64,000 nucleotides of DNA from Clostridia bacterium (GTDB taxonomy: Bacteria; Bacillota; Clostridia; Oscillospirales; CAG-272). The stretch covers positions 1 through 64,000 of the forward strand of contig JAFTPV010000014.1 of NCBI GenBank assembly GCA_017463125.1, in the 5' to 3' direction. The notes under the pieces are model-generated. The model was given only the letters and a program-made list of their open reading frames with translations. It made no database searches and was not told the DNA's origin. Made by a program: the position numbers and the translations under genes. Positions within the stretch are counted from its first letter, which is position 1, and every line of letters begins with the position of its first letter. This document shows positions 44,151 to 53,682 of this stretch, in pieces.

Positions 44151-45545
44151 TCATTTTCCCACGCAGAATTTTGAGAATATATCGGCGACTATCTCCTCAC
44201 TTACGGCTCTGCCGTCAAGCTCTGCCACAGCGCCAAGGGCGCGCTCGATGTCGGATGAAGCAGCGTCCTGTGAGAAGCCTGCGGCGAGGCTGGCAAGCGC
44301 CTCTGTGACGAAATTCAGCGCGCGCCGCAGAATTGCCGCCTGTCTTGCCGACGAGACTACCGCGTCCTCGCCGACGGTTATTTTTTCGTCAAGGAACAGC
44401 TCCTTAACACAGTCGGCTATCTCGGCGCGGAGCTTATCTGCGCCTGCCCTTGCAGACGCGCGTATCACTTTCGTGAAGGCGGCGCCGAGGCTTGAAGTGT
44501 CAAATTTTTCGTCAAGGTCGCATTTATTAAGAACGGCAATTTTTACAGCCGAAGAGCCTTTTATTTCCTCTAGAATTTTTGCGTCGTCCTCACCAAACGG
44601 AGCGGAAACGTCAAATATTGCAAACAAAAGTTCACTTTCTGCGAGCATTTTTCTGGATTTTTCAATTCCTATTGCTTCAACTCTGTCAATTTCGTTACAC
44701 TCGCGTATTCCTGCCGTGTCGGCAAGGCGGAGCATAACGCCGCCGAGGAAAATATTAGTCCGAAGGACGTCCCTGGTCGTTCCCGGAATGTCGGTTACTA
44801 TTGCGTCGTCCTCGCCAACTAGGATATTATATAACGAGCTTTTGCCAACGTTGGTCTTGCCGACAAGGGCACACCTTACGCCTTCTGATATAGCCTTGCC
44901 CGTGCCGTACGTTGCGAGAAAGGCTGTTAATTCTTCCTTTATATTATATAAGCGTGTGATTATCTCGCCGTCGTCAAAGTCACCGAGGTCCTCGTCGGGA
45001 TAGTCTATCCTTGCGTAGATAGAGCTCATAAGGTCGGTGAGAGCTGCGCGGATTTTTGCCACCCGCTCGGCAAAGCGGCTTCTGGAGCTTACGGACGCAA
45101 GCTTCACCTGCTCGAGAGTTTCTGCCTCAAGCAGCGACGCGATGGCCTCCGCCTCGGAAAGAGAGAGTCTTCCGTTGATAAAGGCGCGCTTGGTAAATTC
45201 GCCGGGCCCTGCGGGTACAGCACCCTCCGATAGCACTGCCTCAAGGACGGCTCTCGTGACAAGCGTGCCTCCGTGACAGCTTATCTCAACGGTGTCCTCG
45301 CCCGTATAGGAGTGCGGGGACGGGAACTTTGTCAATAGCACGTCGTCGATAGCCGCACCGCCATAGATAACGTGGCCGTATATCTGTACTCTTGCGGGAT
45401 AAGATGTGAGCGCTCTGCCCGAGCGAGCCGAAAACAGACGCTCCGCAATATCAAAAGCTCCGTCGCCCGAAACTCTGATAATCGCAACCCCACCCTTGCC
45501 GGGTGGGGTTGAAACTGCCGCAATAACATTAGTTATAGCGTTCAT
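44151..45545 (-). CDS. mnmE: tRNA modification GTPase MnmE
   Basis: 464 residues from ATG 45545, one base after the jag stop; an 18-residue extension inside jag was rejected. N-terminal tetrahydrofolate-binding domain (ITNVIAAVSTPPGKGGVAIIRVSG), helical domain with inserted G domain (GKTNVGKSSLYN, GTTRD, DTAGIRE, NKCD) and the C-terminal CVGK motif. With MnmG it makes 5-carboxymethylaminomethyl-uridine at tRNA wobble positions. MnmG, usually next, is replaced here by the RNHCP gene and the XRE array. Confidence 0.96.
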   Translation of the reverse strand: MNAITNVIAAVSTPPGKGGVAIIRVSGDGAFDIAERLFSARSGRALTSYPARVQIYGHVIYGGAAIDDVLLTKFPSPHSYTGEDTVEISCHGGTLVTRAVLEAVLSEGAVPAGPGEFTKRAFINGRLSLSEAEAIASLLEAETLEQVKLASVSSRSRFAERVAKIRAALTDLMSSIYARIDYPDEDLGDFDDGEIITRLYNIKEELTAFLATYGTGKAISEGVRCALVGKTNVGKSSLYNILVGEDDAIVTDIPGTTRDVLRTNIFLGGVMLRLADTAGIRECNEIDRVEAIGIEKSRKMLAESELLFAIFDVSAPFGEDDAKILEEIKGSSAVKIAVLNKCDLDEKFDTSSLGAAFTKVIRASARAGADKLRAEIADCVKELFLDEKITVGEDAVVSSARQAAILRRALNFVTEALASLAAGFSQDAASSDIERALGAVAELDGRAVSEEIVADIFSKFCVGK

Positions 45546-45546
45546 A

Positions 45547-46509
45547 TTATTCTTCAGCGGGAGCTTCTTCGTTGGTAGCTTCCTCTGCGGCAGCTTCAAC
45601 TGCGACAGGCTCGGTTACTACCTCCGTCTCGTTCTCCGTCTCTTCCTCGAAGATTTCCTTGGGCTTCTTGTCGGTGAGGAAGATAACTATCTTTCTGTTA
45701 TTATCGGAGCCTATCGAGTTTGTGGAAACGCCCTCGATGCTCTGAATCTCGGAGTGAATGATACGGCGCTCGTATGCGTTCATAGGCTCGAGCATAACGC
45801 TTCTCTTATTACGAAGAGCTTTAGCAGCCATTCTTCTTGCAAGCGCTCTGAGAGTTTCCTCTCTCTTTGCTCTGTAACCCTCGATGTCGATGGTAACACG
45901 GCTCTTATCGCGCTCGCCTGCCGCATTCTTTCTTGCAGACGCGAGGTTCGCAAGATACTGAACTGCGTCGAGAGTGTCGCCGTGATGGCCGATAAGAGTA
46001 GAAGCGTCCTCGCCAACGATGGTGATTCTTCTGGTGCCGTCCTCGCAGGCGTAAAGCTCTGCGTCAGCGTTAAGTCCGATGTCAGAAAGAAGAGTCTTTA
46101 TGAAATCGTAGGACATATCCTCGCCCTCCGCTACCTCGCGGCGCTCCATTTTGAGCTGCGCCTCGGGGATAACCTCGCTTCTGGGCTTGGATTCTGCCTC
46201 TGTGCCAGATGCCTCGGGCATCTTGCGCTCGGGCTTGTTCTTTCTCTTATTATTTACATTAGCACCGTTATTTTCGTTTCTCTGCTTCTTCTCGCCTCTG
46301 TCCTTCTTCTGACGGCGCTCTACGGGGTCGGGAAGCTCTATGAATGCCTTAACCTTTGCGGGTCTTGCGAAAAGACCGAGAATGCCCTTCGTACCGCCGT
46401 CTAGTATCTCGAACTGTACGTCGTCAAGCTCTCCTGCGCCGAGGCCGGCTCTTGCGTTCTCTTTAGCTTCGAGTAGGTCCTTGCCTACTGCTGTTATTTC
46501 TTTTATCAT
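45547..46509 (-). CDS. jag: Jag/KhpB RNA-binding protein
   Basis: 320 residues. N-terminal Jag_N domain (about 1-50), a basic low-complexity linker with KKDRGEKKQRNENN, KH domain (about 150-215, TLIGHHGDTLDAVQYL near 172), R3H domain (about 220-285, MNAYERRIIHSEIQ) and an acidic Ala/Glu tail. Partner of YidC in the cluster; in other Bacillota it forms an RNA-binding complex with KhpA. Twenty bases after yidC. Confidence 0.93.
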   Translation of the reverse strand: MIKEITAVGKDLLEAKENARAGLGAGELDDVQFEILDGGTKGILGLFARPAKVKAFIELPDPVERRQKKDRGEKKQRNENNGANVNNKRKNKPERKMPEASGTEAESKPRSEVIPEAQLKMERREVAEGEDMSYDFIKTLLSDIGLNADAELYACEDGTRRITIVGEDASTLIGHHGDTLDAVQYLANLASARKNAAGERDKSRVTIDIEGYRAKREETLRALARRMAAKALRNKRSVMLEPMNAYERRIIHSEIQSIEGVSTNSIGSDNNRKIVIFLTDKKPKEIFEEETENETEVVTEPVAVEAAAEEATNEEAPAEE

Positions 46510-46528
46510 TTCTAAATTCCTTATTTCG

Positions 46529-47593
46529 TCAATCTTTGATGTCGGGAATGTCTATTCCGCTGTTTGATTTTTTCGCGGGCTTGTCGGTGTTCTTTTTTAC
46601 CTCTGGAAGCTCGTCGTAGTCGTCCTCGTCAATATAGTGGAGAGAACGGTACTTGGGAATCTCCTTGAGAGCCGCCTTCTGCGTTTTTTCCGCTTCCTTC
46701 TGCGCCTTCTTCATAGCCTTTATCTCCTCCTCGGTATATTTAGGAAGAGGCATAGCCTTTGAGAGAATGAAGGTTTGAAGAATGCCGAGAGCCGACTGGT
46801 ATATCCAGTAAAGACCGAGCATACCGGAGAAGCCGAAGGCGATAAACAGAGTCATAGCGGGCATAACGAGGTCCATCATCTTCATCGACGCGTTTGCCTG
46901 CGCGTCCTGTCCCGCAGTCTGCATAGCGTTGCCATTCCACTTGCGAGAGAGCCACATGGAAAGCCATGTAAGAGCCGCTGCAAGAATGGGAATAAGCACG
47001 AGAAGCGTGGGGGCTGTGATGTTTGGGGTATCGGCAAGATTTAAGCCGAAGAAGGTAAAGTCGGGAATAGTAGCGGTGTCAACGAGATGGGATAGATCTC
47101 CCGAGAAGCTGTTGATCTTTGATACAAGGTTTATCTGGTCGATAGAACCAAACGCGACCTCGGTCTCGGCTGCAACGTCATTGACCAGCCTGTATATCTC
47201 GACAATCGTTCCCTCACCGAGATTGCAGATAAACGAAAGGGGCTTTCTGATTATCTCGTAGAGGAACATAATGATAGGAAGCTGCAGTAGCATTGGTAAG
47301 CAGCCTGCAAAGGGACTGTAGCCCTCCTTCTGCTGAAACTCCAAGATCTCCTGCTGCATTTTTTGCATTGTGGGTTGATCGGTCCTGCCGGCGTATTTTG
47401 CCTTAATCAGCTCGATTTTCGGCTGGAGCTTTGCCATCTTTATCTGATTTTTCTGTTGCTTGATGGTAAAGGGGAGAAAGACTATCTTAAAGAGCAAAGC
47501 GTAAAGAAGCAGCGCGAGGGCGTAGCTTCCGCCAAAAAGATTACTGAACCATGCAAGCATGGCACCGATCGCTTGATATAGCCAATCTAACAT
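46529..47593 (-). CDS. yidC: Membrane protein insertase YidC
   Basis: 354 residues. Gram-positive-type YidC with five membrane helices and the hydrophilic-groove Arg region in FTIKQQKNQIKM...; conserved PFAGCLPMLLQLPIIMFLYE. The periplasmic-side loop between helices 2 and 3 is longer than in B. subtilis SpoIIIJ. There is no obvious lipobox at the start. Basic C-terminal tail. Two bases after yidD. Confidence 0.95.
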   Translation of the reverse strand: MLDWLYQAIGAMLAWFSNLFGGSYALALLLYALLFKIVFLPFTIKQQKNQIKMAKLQPKIELIKAKYAGRTDQPTMQKMQQEILEFQQKEGYSPFAGCLPMLLQLPIIMFLYEIIRKPLSFICNLGEGTIVEIYRLVNDVAAETEVAFGSIDQINLVSKINSFSGDLSHLVDTATIPDFTFFGLNLADTPNITAPTLLVLIPILAAALTWLSMWLSRKWNGNAMQTAGQDAQANASMKMMDLVMPAMTLFIAFGFSGMLGLYWIYQSALGILQTFILSKAMPLPKYTEEEIKAMKKAQKEAEKTQKAALKEIPKYRSLHYIDEDDYDELPEVKKNTDKPAKKSNSGIDIPDIKD

Positions 47594-47595
47594 TT

Positions 47596-47889
47596 TTACT
47601 TTTTCCTTTTTTCATCTTGTGTGTCGGTAATGTATTTGTCGCCGTTTTGTCTGCTGGTGCGGGATACTCTTACCTTGCGCTCGGGAACGGGGTCGTAACC
47701 ACCCTTCGAGAAGGGGTTACAACGTAAAATTCTCCAAACGGTAAGAAATAAGCCCACGAAAAAGCCACGTTTCTTAAATGCTTCAATAGCATAGGCAGAG
47801 CAGGTTGGTGTAAACCTGCAGCAGGGCGGTTTTAGCGGCGAAATGAATTTTCTGTAAAGGCCTATAAGCCATATCATTACGTGCTTCAT
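47596..47889 (-). CDS. yidD: Membrane protein insertion efficiency factor YidD
   Basis: 97 residues with the YidD signature [31 protein letters not shown] and [17 protein letters not shown]. An amphipathic N-terminal helix attaches it to the membrane. It shares one base with rnpA. Confidence 0.95.
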   Translation of the reverse strand: MKHVMIWLIGLYRKFISPLKPPCCRFTPTCSAYAIEAFKKRGFFVGLFLTVWRILRCNPFSKGGYDPVPERKVRVSRTSRQNGDKYITDTQDEKRKK

Positions 47890-48263
47890 TACTTAAACAT
47901 ACCGAGCTTTTCAAATGCGATATAAAGCTCGCGCTTAATATCGGTGCTCTTACGGCCAACCGACGCGCTCCTCGCGGCAATAACTATAAGGAAGCCTACC
48001 TTAAGCTCCCTTTCCTTCATAACGGACGAGAGCGCCGCGCGCAGTATGCGTCGGGTGCGGCTTCTGACAACCGCGCCTCCGAGCTTTGTGGACGTGGTAA
48101 GACCAATTCGGTTTACCACCTTTTTTTCAGGGTGTGCCTTCGCAAGCCTTTTAGCCTGATAGTCGGGTAAAACGTAAACTGCCAGAGCCGATGTCACTGC
48201 TCTCTTACCCTTTGAATACGCTTTGGAATACAGGTGGTTTTCGGTTATAGCCGTGAACTTCAT
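47889..48263 (-). CDS. rnpA: Ribonuclease P protein component
   Basis: 124 residues. RnpA fold with the RNR-type basic motif ([27 protein letters not shown]), which binds RNase P RNA for tRNA 5' maturation. Between rpmH and yidD, the usual order. Confidence 0.95.
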   Translation of the reverse strand: MKFTAITENHLYSKAYSKGKRAVTSALAVYVLPDYQAKRLAKAHPEKKVVNRIGLTTSTKLGGAVVRSRTRRILRAALSSVMKERELKVGFLIVIAARSASVGRKSTDIKRELYIAFEKLGMFK

Positions 48264-48296
48264 TTCCGTACTCCTTTTTTGTCCTTTTCTTTAGTA

Positions 48297-48347
48297 AAAA
48301 ACCCCGATAAATGCACATAAAAAAGCTGCGATTTATCGGAGGTTTTT
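48297..48347 (-). terminator. Terminator between rpmH and rnpA
   Basis: Minus strand stem cctccgataaat with atttatcgggg and a run of six T. It probably lowers rnpA expression relative to rpmH, as expected from the very different protein amounts needed. Confidence 0.82.
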
Positions 48348-48369
48348 AAGTCGCCCGCGTCAGCGACGA

Positions 48370-48504
48370 TTAATAGGTGAGCTTAGCTCTACCCTTGGCG
48401 CGTCTTCTCTTAAGAACTTTTCTGCCGTTAGCGGTTGCCATTCTCTTTCTGAAGCCATGCTCTTTCTTTCTCTGTCTTTTCTTAGGCTGATATGTTCTCT
48501 TCAT
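48370..48504 (-). CDS. rpmH: 50S ribosomal protein L34
   Basis: 44 residues ([18 protein letters not shown] ... [21 protein letters not shown]), full length for L34. ATG behind AAGGAGG. Head of the rpmH-rnpA-yidD-yidC-jag-mnmE cluster, which in many bacteria lies next to dnaA; dnaA is not adjacent here. Confidence 0.98.
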   Translation of the reverse strand: MKRTYQPKKRQRKKEHGFRKRMATANGRKVLKRRRAKGRAKLTY

Positions 48505-48586
48505 AGTTAGCACCTCCTTGTCAAATATTAACATCGCGAGTCAAAATATGACCCAATTTTCGCGTATTCATACGAAAGCAGAGTAT

Positions 48587-48615
48587 ATTATAACCGAAAA
48601 AGCAGATTTTGTCAA
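48587..48615 (-). promoter_or_regulatory. Promoter of the rpmH cluster
   Basis: Minus strand TTGACA (48615-48610), 17-bp spacer, TATAAT (48592-48587), exact consensus. Confidence 0.9.
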
Positions 48616-48677
48616 TAGAATTTTCCAAAAAATTTTTATATTATTCAAAAAGTAATAATAAACTGTAAAACTATACC

Positions 48678-48706
48678 TTGACTTTTATATAATTTTCTGC
48701 TAAAAT
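48678..48706 (+). promoter_or_regulatory. Promoter of hpt-mtaB
   Basis: TTGACT (48678-48683), 17-bp spacer, TAAAAT (48701-48706). No DnaA box was seen between this promoter and rpmH. Confidence 0.82.
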
Positions 48707-48738
48707 TAGATATATTTATTTTCAGAGGGGATTTTCCA

Positions 48739-49287
48739 ATGTTGAATCAGGACGTAGAGCGGATTCTGGTATCCGAGGAGGAGCTTGACAGAACGGTTAC
48801 CCGTATTGCCGCTGAAATTGACAGAGATTATAAGGATGCGGAGCATCTCGTGCTTCTTTGCATACTGAAGGGGTCCATAGTATTTATGGGCGATCTTATG
48901 AAGAGGATAACCGTACCGGTTGAGATTGACTGTATGAAGGTTTCGTCATACGGTGCGGGAACGGTTACCAGCGGAAGAGTAAATATTATGCTCGATCTTG
49001 TCAGGGCGGATCTTGGCGAGTGCGATATTCTTATAATTGAGGATATAATTGACAGCGGCAGGACGCTTTCATACCTGGTTGATTATCTTAAGCTCAAGGG
49101 CGCAAGGAGCGTTAAGACCTGCACGCTTCTCGACAAGCCCTCAAGGCGCGTCGTTGAGTTTACACCCGATTACGTTGGTATAGAGATACCCGACGAGTTC
49201 GTGGTTGGTTACGGTCTTGACTTTGCGGAGAGATACCGCGCGCTGCCCTACGTCGGAGTTCTGAAGCCTTGCGTTTACGAGAAATAA
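48739..49287 (+). CDS. hpt: Hypoxanthine phosphoribosyltransferase
   Basis: 182 residues. PRPP-binding motif LIIEDIIDSGRTLSYL near 97-112, LKGSIVFMGDL near 41, VVGYGLDFAERYR near 155. Salvages hypoxanthine and guanine to IMP and GMP. TTG-started mtaB begins two bases after the stop, so the two are co-transcribed. Confidence 0.96.
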   Translation: MLNQDVERILVSEEELDRTVTRIAAEIDRDYKDAEHLVLLCILKGSIVFMGDLMKRITVPVEIDCMKVSSYGAGTVTSGRVNIMLDLVRADLGECDILIIEDIIDSGRTLSYLVDYLKLKGARSVKTCTLLDKPSRRVVEFTPDYVGIEIPDEFVVGYGLDFAERYRALPYVGVLKPCVYEK

Positions 49288-49288
49288 A

Positions 49289-50593
49289 TTGTATAAGGTA
49301 GGTCTTTATACCCTCGGGTGCAAGGTTTCGCTCTACGAAACCGAGGCTATTGCCGAGGCCTTTGAAAAAGAGGGGTTTGAGATTTCGGATTTCGACTCGG
49401 TTTGCGACGCTTACGTGATAAATACCTGTACCGTAACCGCCGAGAGTGACGCTAAATCCCGTAAGTACATAAGGCGCGCCGCGCGTAAAAATCCCGAGGC
49501 TGTCGTTGCCGTTGTCGGCTGTTACAGTCAAAGAGAGCCGGAGGCTGTCGCGGGGATTTCGGGAGTTTCGGTCGTTTTAGGAACGGCGGACAAGCTCTCT
49601 GTTGTGAAGAGGGTAAAGGAGCTGCTTGATAGCGGCGAGCGAAGGGTGTCGCTTGACGTTTTCGACCTTTCGGGCGCAGCCTTTGAGCCTATGAAAATTG
49701 AGCGTGCGCCGAGGACGCGCGCTTACGTTAAGATTGAGGACGGCTGCGAGTGCAGATGCACCTATTGCGCTATCTCCGCCGCCAGAGGCCCCGTTAGGTC
49801 AAAGCCGCGCTGCGACGTTATAAGTGAGGTCGAGGCTCTTTCGCTTTCGGGCGTTAAGGAGGTCGTGCTTACCGGTATTGAAACCGGCTCTTGGGGCGCT
49901 GACTTTAAGGAAAAATACGGCCTTGCCGAGCTTCTGACGGAGCTTGACGCAAGGGGGAGCTGCAAGAGAGTGCGCCTCGGCTCTATGGCGCCCGAGCTTG
50001 TAAATGAAGATTTTATCAAAAAAATCGCACCTCTTAAAATAATGACACCGCATATTCACCTCTCGGTACAGAGCGCCTCGTCCTACGTGCTTAAGAGAAT
50101 GAAGCGTAGATATAATGCGGATATGCTATACCGAAACGTTGAATTATTAAGGCAATATGTTCCAAACATTCAACTTACTGCCGATCTTATGGTCGGCTTC
50201 CCTGGTGAGAGCGAGGACGACTTCCTTAAAACGCTCGAGTTCGTCGGGCGCGCGGAGCTTCTTGACGCTCACGTTTTCGCATATTCCGCGCGTGAGGGAA
50301 CTCCCGCCGCAGAGTACGATGGGCAGATACCCGAGTCTGTCAAGCAGCAGAGAAGCAGACGGCTGATCGAGGAGAAAAACCGTGTGAGAGAGGCTGTGCT
50401 TGACGCTGCGGTTAAGTCGGGAGCGCAGCTTAACGTGATATTTGAAACGGAGAACGGCGGATATTATACCGGTCACTCCGATTCGTATATAGAGGTCATG
50501 TGCCATTCCGAGCGTGACGTGCGTGGCGAGCTTCTTTCGGTAATGCCGACAGGACACGAAAACGGCGTTTTGTACGGGAAAATAATAAATTGA
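49289..50593 (+). CDS. mtaB: tRNA t6A37 methylthiotransferase MtaB
   Basis: 434 residues starting at TTG 49289. N-terminal methylthiotransferase domain with three Cys (LGCKVS, NTCTVT, VGCYSQ), radical-SAM cluster CRCTYC (CxxxCxxC as CECRCTYC), and a C-terminal TRAM-like domain. Converts t6A37 to ms2t6A37 in tRNAs decoding ANN. Downstream of hpt. Confidence 0.95.
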   Translation: MYKVGLYTLGCKVSLYETEAIAEAFEKEGFEISDFDSVCDAYVINTCTVTAESDAKSRKYIRRAARKNPEAVVAVVGCYSQREPEAVAGISGVSVVLGTADKLSVVKRVKELLDSGERRVSLDVFDLSGAAFEPMKIERAPRTRAYVKIEDGCECRCTYCAISAARGPVRSKPRCDVISEVEALSLSGVKEVVLTGIETGSWGADFKEKYGLAELLTELDARGSCKRVRLGSMAPELVNEDFIKKIAPLKIMTPHIHLSVQSASSYVLKRMKRRYNADMLYRNVELLRQYVPNIQLTADLMVGFPGESEDDFLKTLEFVGRAELLDAHVFAYSAREGTPAAEYDGQIPESVKQQRSRRLIEEKNRVREAVLDAAVKSGAQLNVIFETENGGYYTGHSDSYIEVMCHSERDVRGELLSVMPTGHENGVLYGKIIN

Positions 50594-50636
50594 CTATAAT
50601 TGTTTACAAATTCTTATATCAAGAAAGGCAAATATA

Positions 50637-52028
50637 ATGGAAAACAGCAAAAAAACAATGGAAAAAATCGTCGCTCTTTGTAAAAATCGCGGCTTTATCT
50701 TCCCCGGCTCCGAGATATACGGCGGTCTTGCAAACTCTTGGGACTACGGACCTCTCGGCGTTGAGTTTAAGAACAACGTAAAGCGTGCTTGGTGGAAGAA
50801 GTTCGTGCAGGAGTCCCGTTACAACGTGGGTCTTGACTCAGCGATAATTATGAACCCTGAGGCTTGGGTAGCGTCCGGTCACGTTGGCGGATTCTCCGAT
50901 CCTCTTATGGACTGCAAGGGCTGTAAGGCGCGTCACAGAGCGGATAAGCTCATAGAGGAGTACGCATTCCAGAACGGAACTGACGACAATCCTGCGTCCT
51001 GGACCTTCGAGCAGATGGCGGCATTTATTAAGGAAAAGGGCATCGTTTGTCCCGACTGCGGCGGCAATGACTTTACCGATATTAAGAAATTCAACCTTAT
51101 GTTCAAGACCTTCATCGGCGTTACCGAGGATTCAACCAACACGGTTTACCTCCGTCCCGAGACGGCACAGGGCATTTTCGTAAACTTCAACTCGGTACAG
51201 CGCTCTACGAGAAAGAAGCTCCCCTTCGGCGTTTGCCAGATAGGTAAGTCATTCCGTAACGAGATCACTCCCGGTAACTTCGTTTTCAGAACGAGAGAGT
51301 TTGAGCAGATGGAGCTTGAGTTCTTCTGTAAGCCCGGCACCGACCTCGAGTGGTTCAATTATTGGAAGAATTTCTGCCATCAGTGGCTTCTTAACCTTGG
51401 TATAAAGGACGAGAATCTCCGCCTTCGCGACCACGACCCCGAGGAGCTTTGCTTCTACTCCAAGGCTACTACCGACTTTGAGTTCCTCTTCCCGTTTGGT
51501 TGGGGCGAGCTTTGGGGCGTTGCTGACAGAACAGACTACGACCTCGGTCAGCACCAGAACCACTCGGGCAAGGACTGCACATACTTCGACCAGGAGACAG
51601 GCGAGCACTATATTCCTTACGTTGTTGAGCCCTCGCTCGGCGCTGACAGAGTTGCGCTTGCGTTCCTTGTTGACGCTTATGACGAGGAGGAGCTTTCCGA
51701 GGGTGACGTAAGAGTCGTGCTCAGACTCCACCCTGCGCTCGCGCCCGTTAAGTGCGCCGTTCTTCCTCTTTCAAAGAAGCTTTCCGAGAAGGCTCTCGAG
51801 CTTTACGACCAGCTCGCGAAGGAATTTAACGTTGACTTTGACGAAACAGGTTCTATCGGTAAGAGATATCGCCGTGAGGACGAGATAGGCACTCCCTTCT
51901 GCATCACCTACGACTTTGATACCGAGACCGACGGCTGCGTTACCGTCCGTGACAGAGATACTATGGAGCAGGTGCGTATTCCTCTCACCGAGGTAAAAGC
52001 ATATATCTCCGAGAAAATCAAGTTCTAA
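50637..52028 (+). CDS. glyQS: Glycyl-tRNA synthetase, single-chain class II type
   Basis: 463 residues, the alpha2-type enzyme. Motif 1 region [20 protein letters not shown] near 23, zinc-like CKGCKARH and CPDCGG, motif 2 [21 protein letters not shown] near 206, motif 3 [10 protein letters not shown]-type [12 protein letters not shown] near 330, and the C-terminal anticodon-binding domain. Charges tRNA-Gly; a GCC tRNA-Gly lies at 6781. No T-box leader is visible in the 43-base gap upstream. Confidence 0.96.
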   Translation: MENSKKTMEKIVALCKNRGFIFPGSEIYGGLANSWDYGPLGVEFKNNVKRAWWKKFVQESRYNVGLDSAIIMNPEAWVASGHVGGFSDPLMDCKGCKARHRADKLIEEYAFQNGTDDNPASWTFEQMAAFIKEKGIVCPDCGGNDFTDIKKFNLMFKTFIGVTEDSTNTVYLRPETAQGIFVNFNSVQRSTRKKLPFGVCQIGKSFRNEITPGNFVFRTREFEQMELEFFCKPGTDLEWFNYWKNFCHQWLLNLGIKDENLRLRDHDPEELCFYSKATTDFEFLFPFGWGELWGVADRTDYDLGQHQNHSGKDCTYFDQETGEHYIPYVVEPSLGADRVALAFLVDAYDEEELSEGDVRVVLRLHPALAPVKCAVLPLSKKLSEKALELYDQLAKEFNVDFDETGSIGKRYRREDEIGTPFCITYDFDTETDGCVTVRDRDTMEQVRIPLTEVKAYISEKIKF

Positions 52029-52065
52029 GGCTAAAAAATAATAAAACCATTCCGTATGAGGTTTT

Positions 52066-52105
52066 TGCGGGGGCGGCGGCTTTTTATAAAAAGCCGCCCG
52101 CATTC
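52066..52105 (+). terminator. Probable terminator after glyQS
   Basis: A 12-bp stem, gcggcggctttttat / ataaaaagccgccc, followed by a moderately T-rich stretch. Confidence 0.65.
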
Positions 52106-52119
52106 TCTTTATCTACATT

Positions 52120-52857
52120 ATGAAAAACAATTTTTATAAAAGACATCTTGCAGCCGCCAGAGCCGCTTTTCCGCTGACCGTACCCGTCCTTGCGGGCTAT
52201 ACGTTCCTCGGGCTTTCTTACGGCGTGCTTATGGCGTCACGCGGATTTTCTCCGCTTATCACAATGCTTGCAAGCATCTCTATCTACGGCGGCTCTATTC
52301 AGTACGCGCTTGTCGGACTTCTCACGGGCGCGTTTTCTCCAATTGAAACCTTCATTCTCGCATTCGTCATCGACGCAAGGCATATCTTCTACGGCATCTC
52401 GATGCTTGATAAATATAAGGGCATGGGGCTAAAAAAGCTCTATCTTATTTTCGCAATGACGGACGAAACCTTCTCGGTGAATTATATTGCCGAGCCGCCA
52501 AAGGAGATTGACCGAGGGCTGTTTTATACCTATATTTCATTCTTTGACCACTCGTATTGGGTGACCTTTTCAACCCTCGGCTGTCTTTTCGGCTCGCTTA
52601 TACCGACGGACATCAAAGGCTTTGACTTCGCTATGACTGCGCTCTTTGTCGTTATACTCCTCGAGCAGCTTCTCGAGGGAGTTAAAAATCTGCCCTCTGT
52701 GCTTATCGGTGTTGGCGGCTCGGCTTTAGCGCTTCTCGTCTTTGGCGGGGGCGACTTTTTGATACCTGCAATGGTGCTTATGCTGCTTCTTCTCGCGGTA
52801 TTTAAGAAGCCTATCGACTCACTCCACGACAGAGCAGAAGAGGAGGGCAGAAAATGA
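52120..52857 (+). CDS. azlC: AzlC family branched-chain amino acid exporter subunit
   Basis: 245 residues, six to seven membrane helices, AzlC motifs ALVGLLTGAFSPIETFILAFVIDARHIFYG near 64-93 and FAMTDETFSVN near 110. Exports branched-chain amino acids or analogues together with AzlD. Overlaps azlD by four bases. Confidence 0.92.
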   Translation: MKNNFYKRHLAAARAAFPLTVPVLAGYTFLGLSYGVLMASRGFSPLITMLASISIYGGSIQYALVGLLTGAFSPIETFILAFVIDARHIFYGISMLDKYKGMGLKKLYLIFAMTDETFSVNYIAEPPKEIDRGLFYTYISFFDHSYWVTFSTLGCLFGSLIPTDIKGFDFAMTALFVVILLEQLLEGVKNLPSVLIGVGGSALALLVFGGGDFLIPAMVLMLLLLAVFKKPIDSLHDRAEEEGRK

Positions 52858-53183
52858 GCGGATTTGAAATTATTGTAACCATTGCCCTCGCGGCAATCGG
52901 CACGGCGGCGACAAGATATCTGCCGTTTATTGTATTCAATTCAAATAAGCCTACTCCGAAATACCTCGTCTATCTCGGCAAGGCCCTGCCTCCTGCCGTT
53001 TTCGGAATGCTCGTCGTATATTGCCTTAAGGCGTTGAGCTTTACCGACGTGTCGGGATACTTACCCGAGCTTTTGGCTATTGCCTTGACCGTCGGAGTGC
53101 ATCTCGCGTTTAGAAGAATGCTCGTATCGGTGGCTGCCGGAATGGCAGCGTATATCCTGCTTGTAAACTTTATTTTCATCTAA
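52854..53183 (+). CDS. azlD: AzlD family small exporter subunit
   Basis: 109 residues, four hydrophobic helices, with RYLPFIVF near 21 and GKALPPAVFGMLVVYCL near 41, both typical of AzlD. It works with AzlC. luxS follows 25 bases later. Confidence 0.92.
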   Translation: MSGFEIIVTIALAAIGTAATRYLPFIVFNSNKPTPKYLVYLGKALPPAVFGMLVVYCLKALSFTDVSGYLPELLAIALTVGVHLAFRRMLVSVAAGMAAYILLVNFIFI

Positions 53184-53208
53184 AATGTAAACAAAGGATA
53201 ACGTATTT

Positions 53209-53682
53209 ATGGAAAAAGTGCAAAAAATCGCATCTTTTACAGTTGACCACGACCTCTTGACAGAGGGAATTTACGTATCGCGTATCGACGGTGATATAAC
53301 CACATACGACCTTCGCACAAGAGTGCCTAATGCTGACGATTATATGGATAATCTCACTATGCACTCTGTTGAGCACATGATTGCAACGTATATCAGATCG
53401 TCAAAGATTGGAGATCGGGTAATATACTTTGGACCTATGGGGTGCCAGACGGGCTTTTATCTTCTGGTGCGTGGCGCTGATAACTCCGAGGTGCTAACCA
53501 CCCTTATCGACGTGCTGAAAAAAACTGTCAGCCACGAGGGTGAGATGTTCGGCGCTGTTCGCCGCGAATGCGGAAATTACAAAAATCTTGATCTCAGCGC
53601 TGCAAAGCGTGAGTGCGAGAGATACCTCAAAATTCTTGAAGGTAAGGAAAACGACTTTTTGTATAAGGGAGAAAAAATATGA
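53209..53682 (+). CDS. luxS: S-ribosylhomocysteine lyase LuxS
   Basis: 157 residues. Metal site HxxEH (H52, E55, H56 in MHSVEHMIAT) and C121 (RRECGNY), substrate loop GPMGCQTGFY near 75. Splits S-ribosylhomocysteine into homocysteine and the AI-2 precursor DPD. It overlaps mtnN by four bases, and the two act in sequence on S-adenosylhomocysteine, so this is a complete detoxification pair. Confidence 0.96.
   Translation: MEKVQKIASFTVDHDLLTEGIYVSRIDGDITTYDLRTRVPNADDYMDNLTMHSVEHMIATYIRSSKIGDRVIYFGPMGCQTGFYLLVRGADNSEVLTTLIDVLKKTVSHEGEMFGAVRRECGNYKNLDLSAAKRECERYLKILEGKENDFLYKGEKI

Noticed and set aside
48505-48738. Replication origin between rpmH and hpt
   Set aside because: No DnaA-box clusters, no dnaA or dnaN nearby; the region is explained by two divergent promoters.
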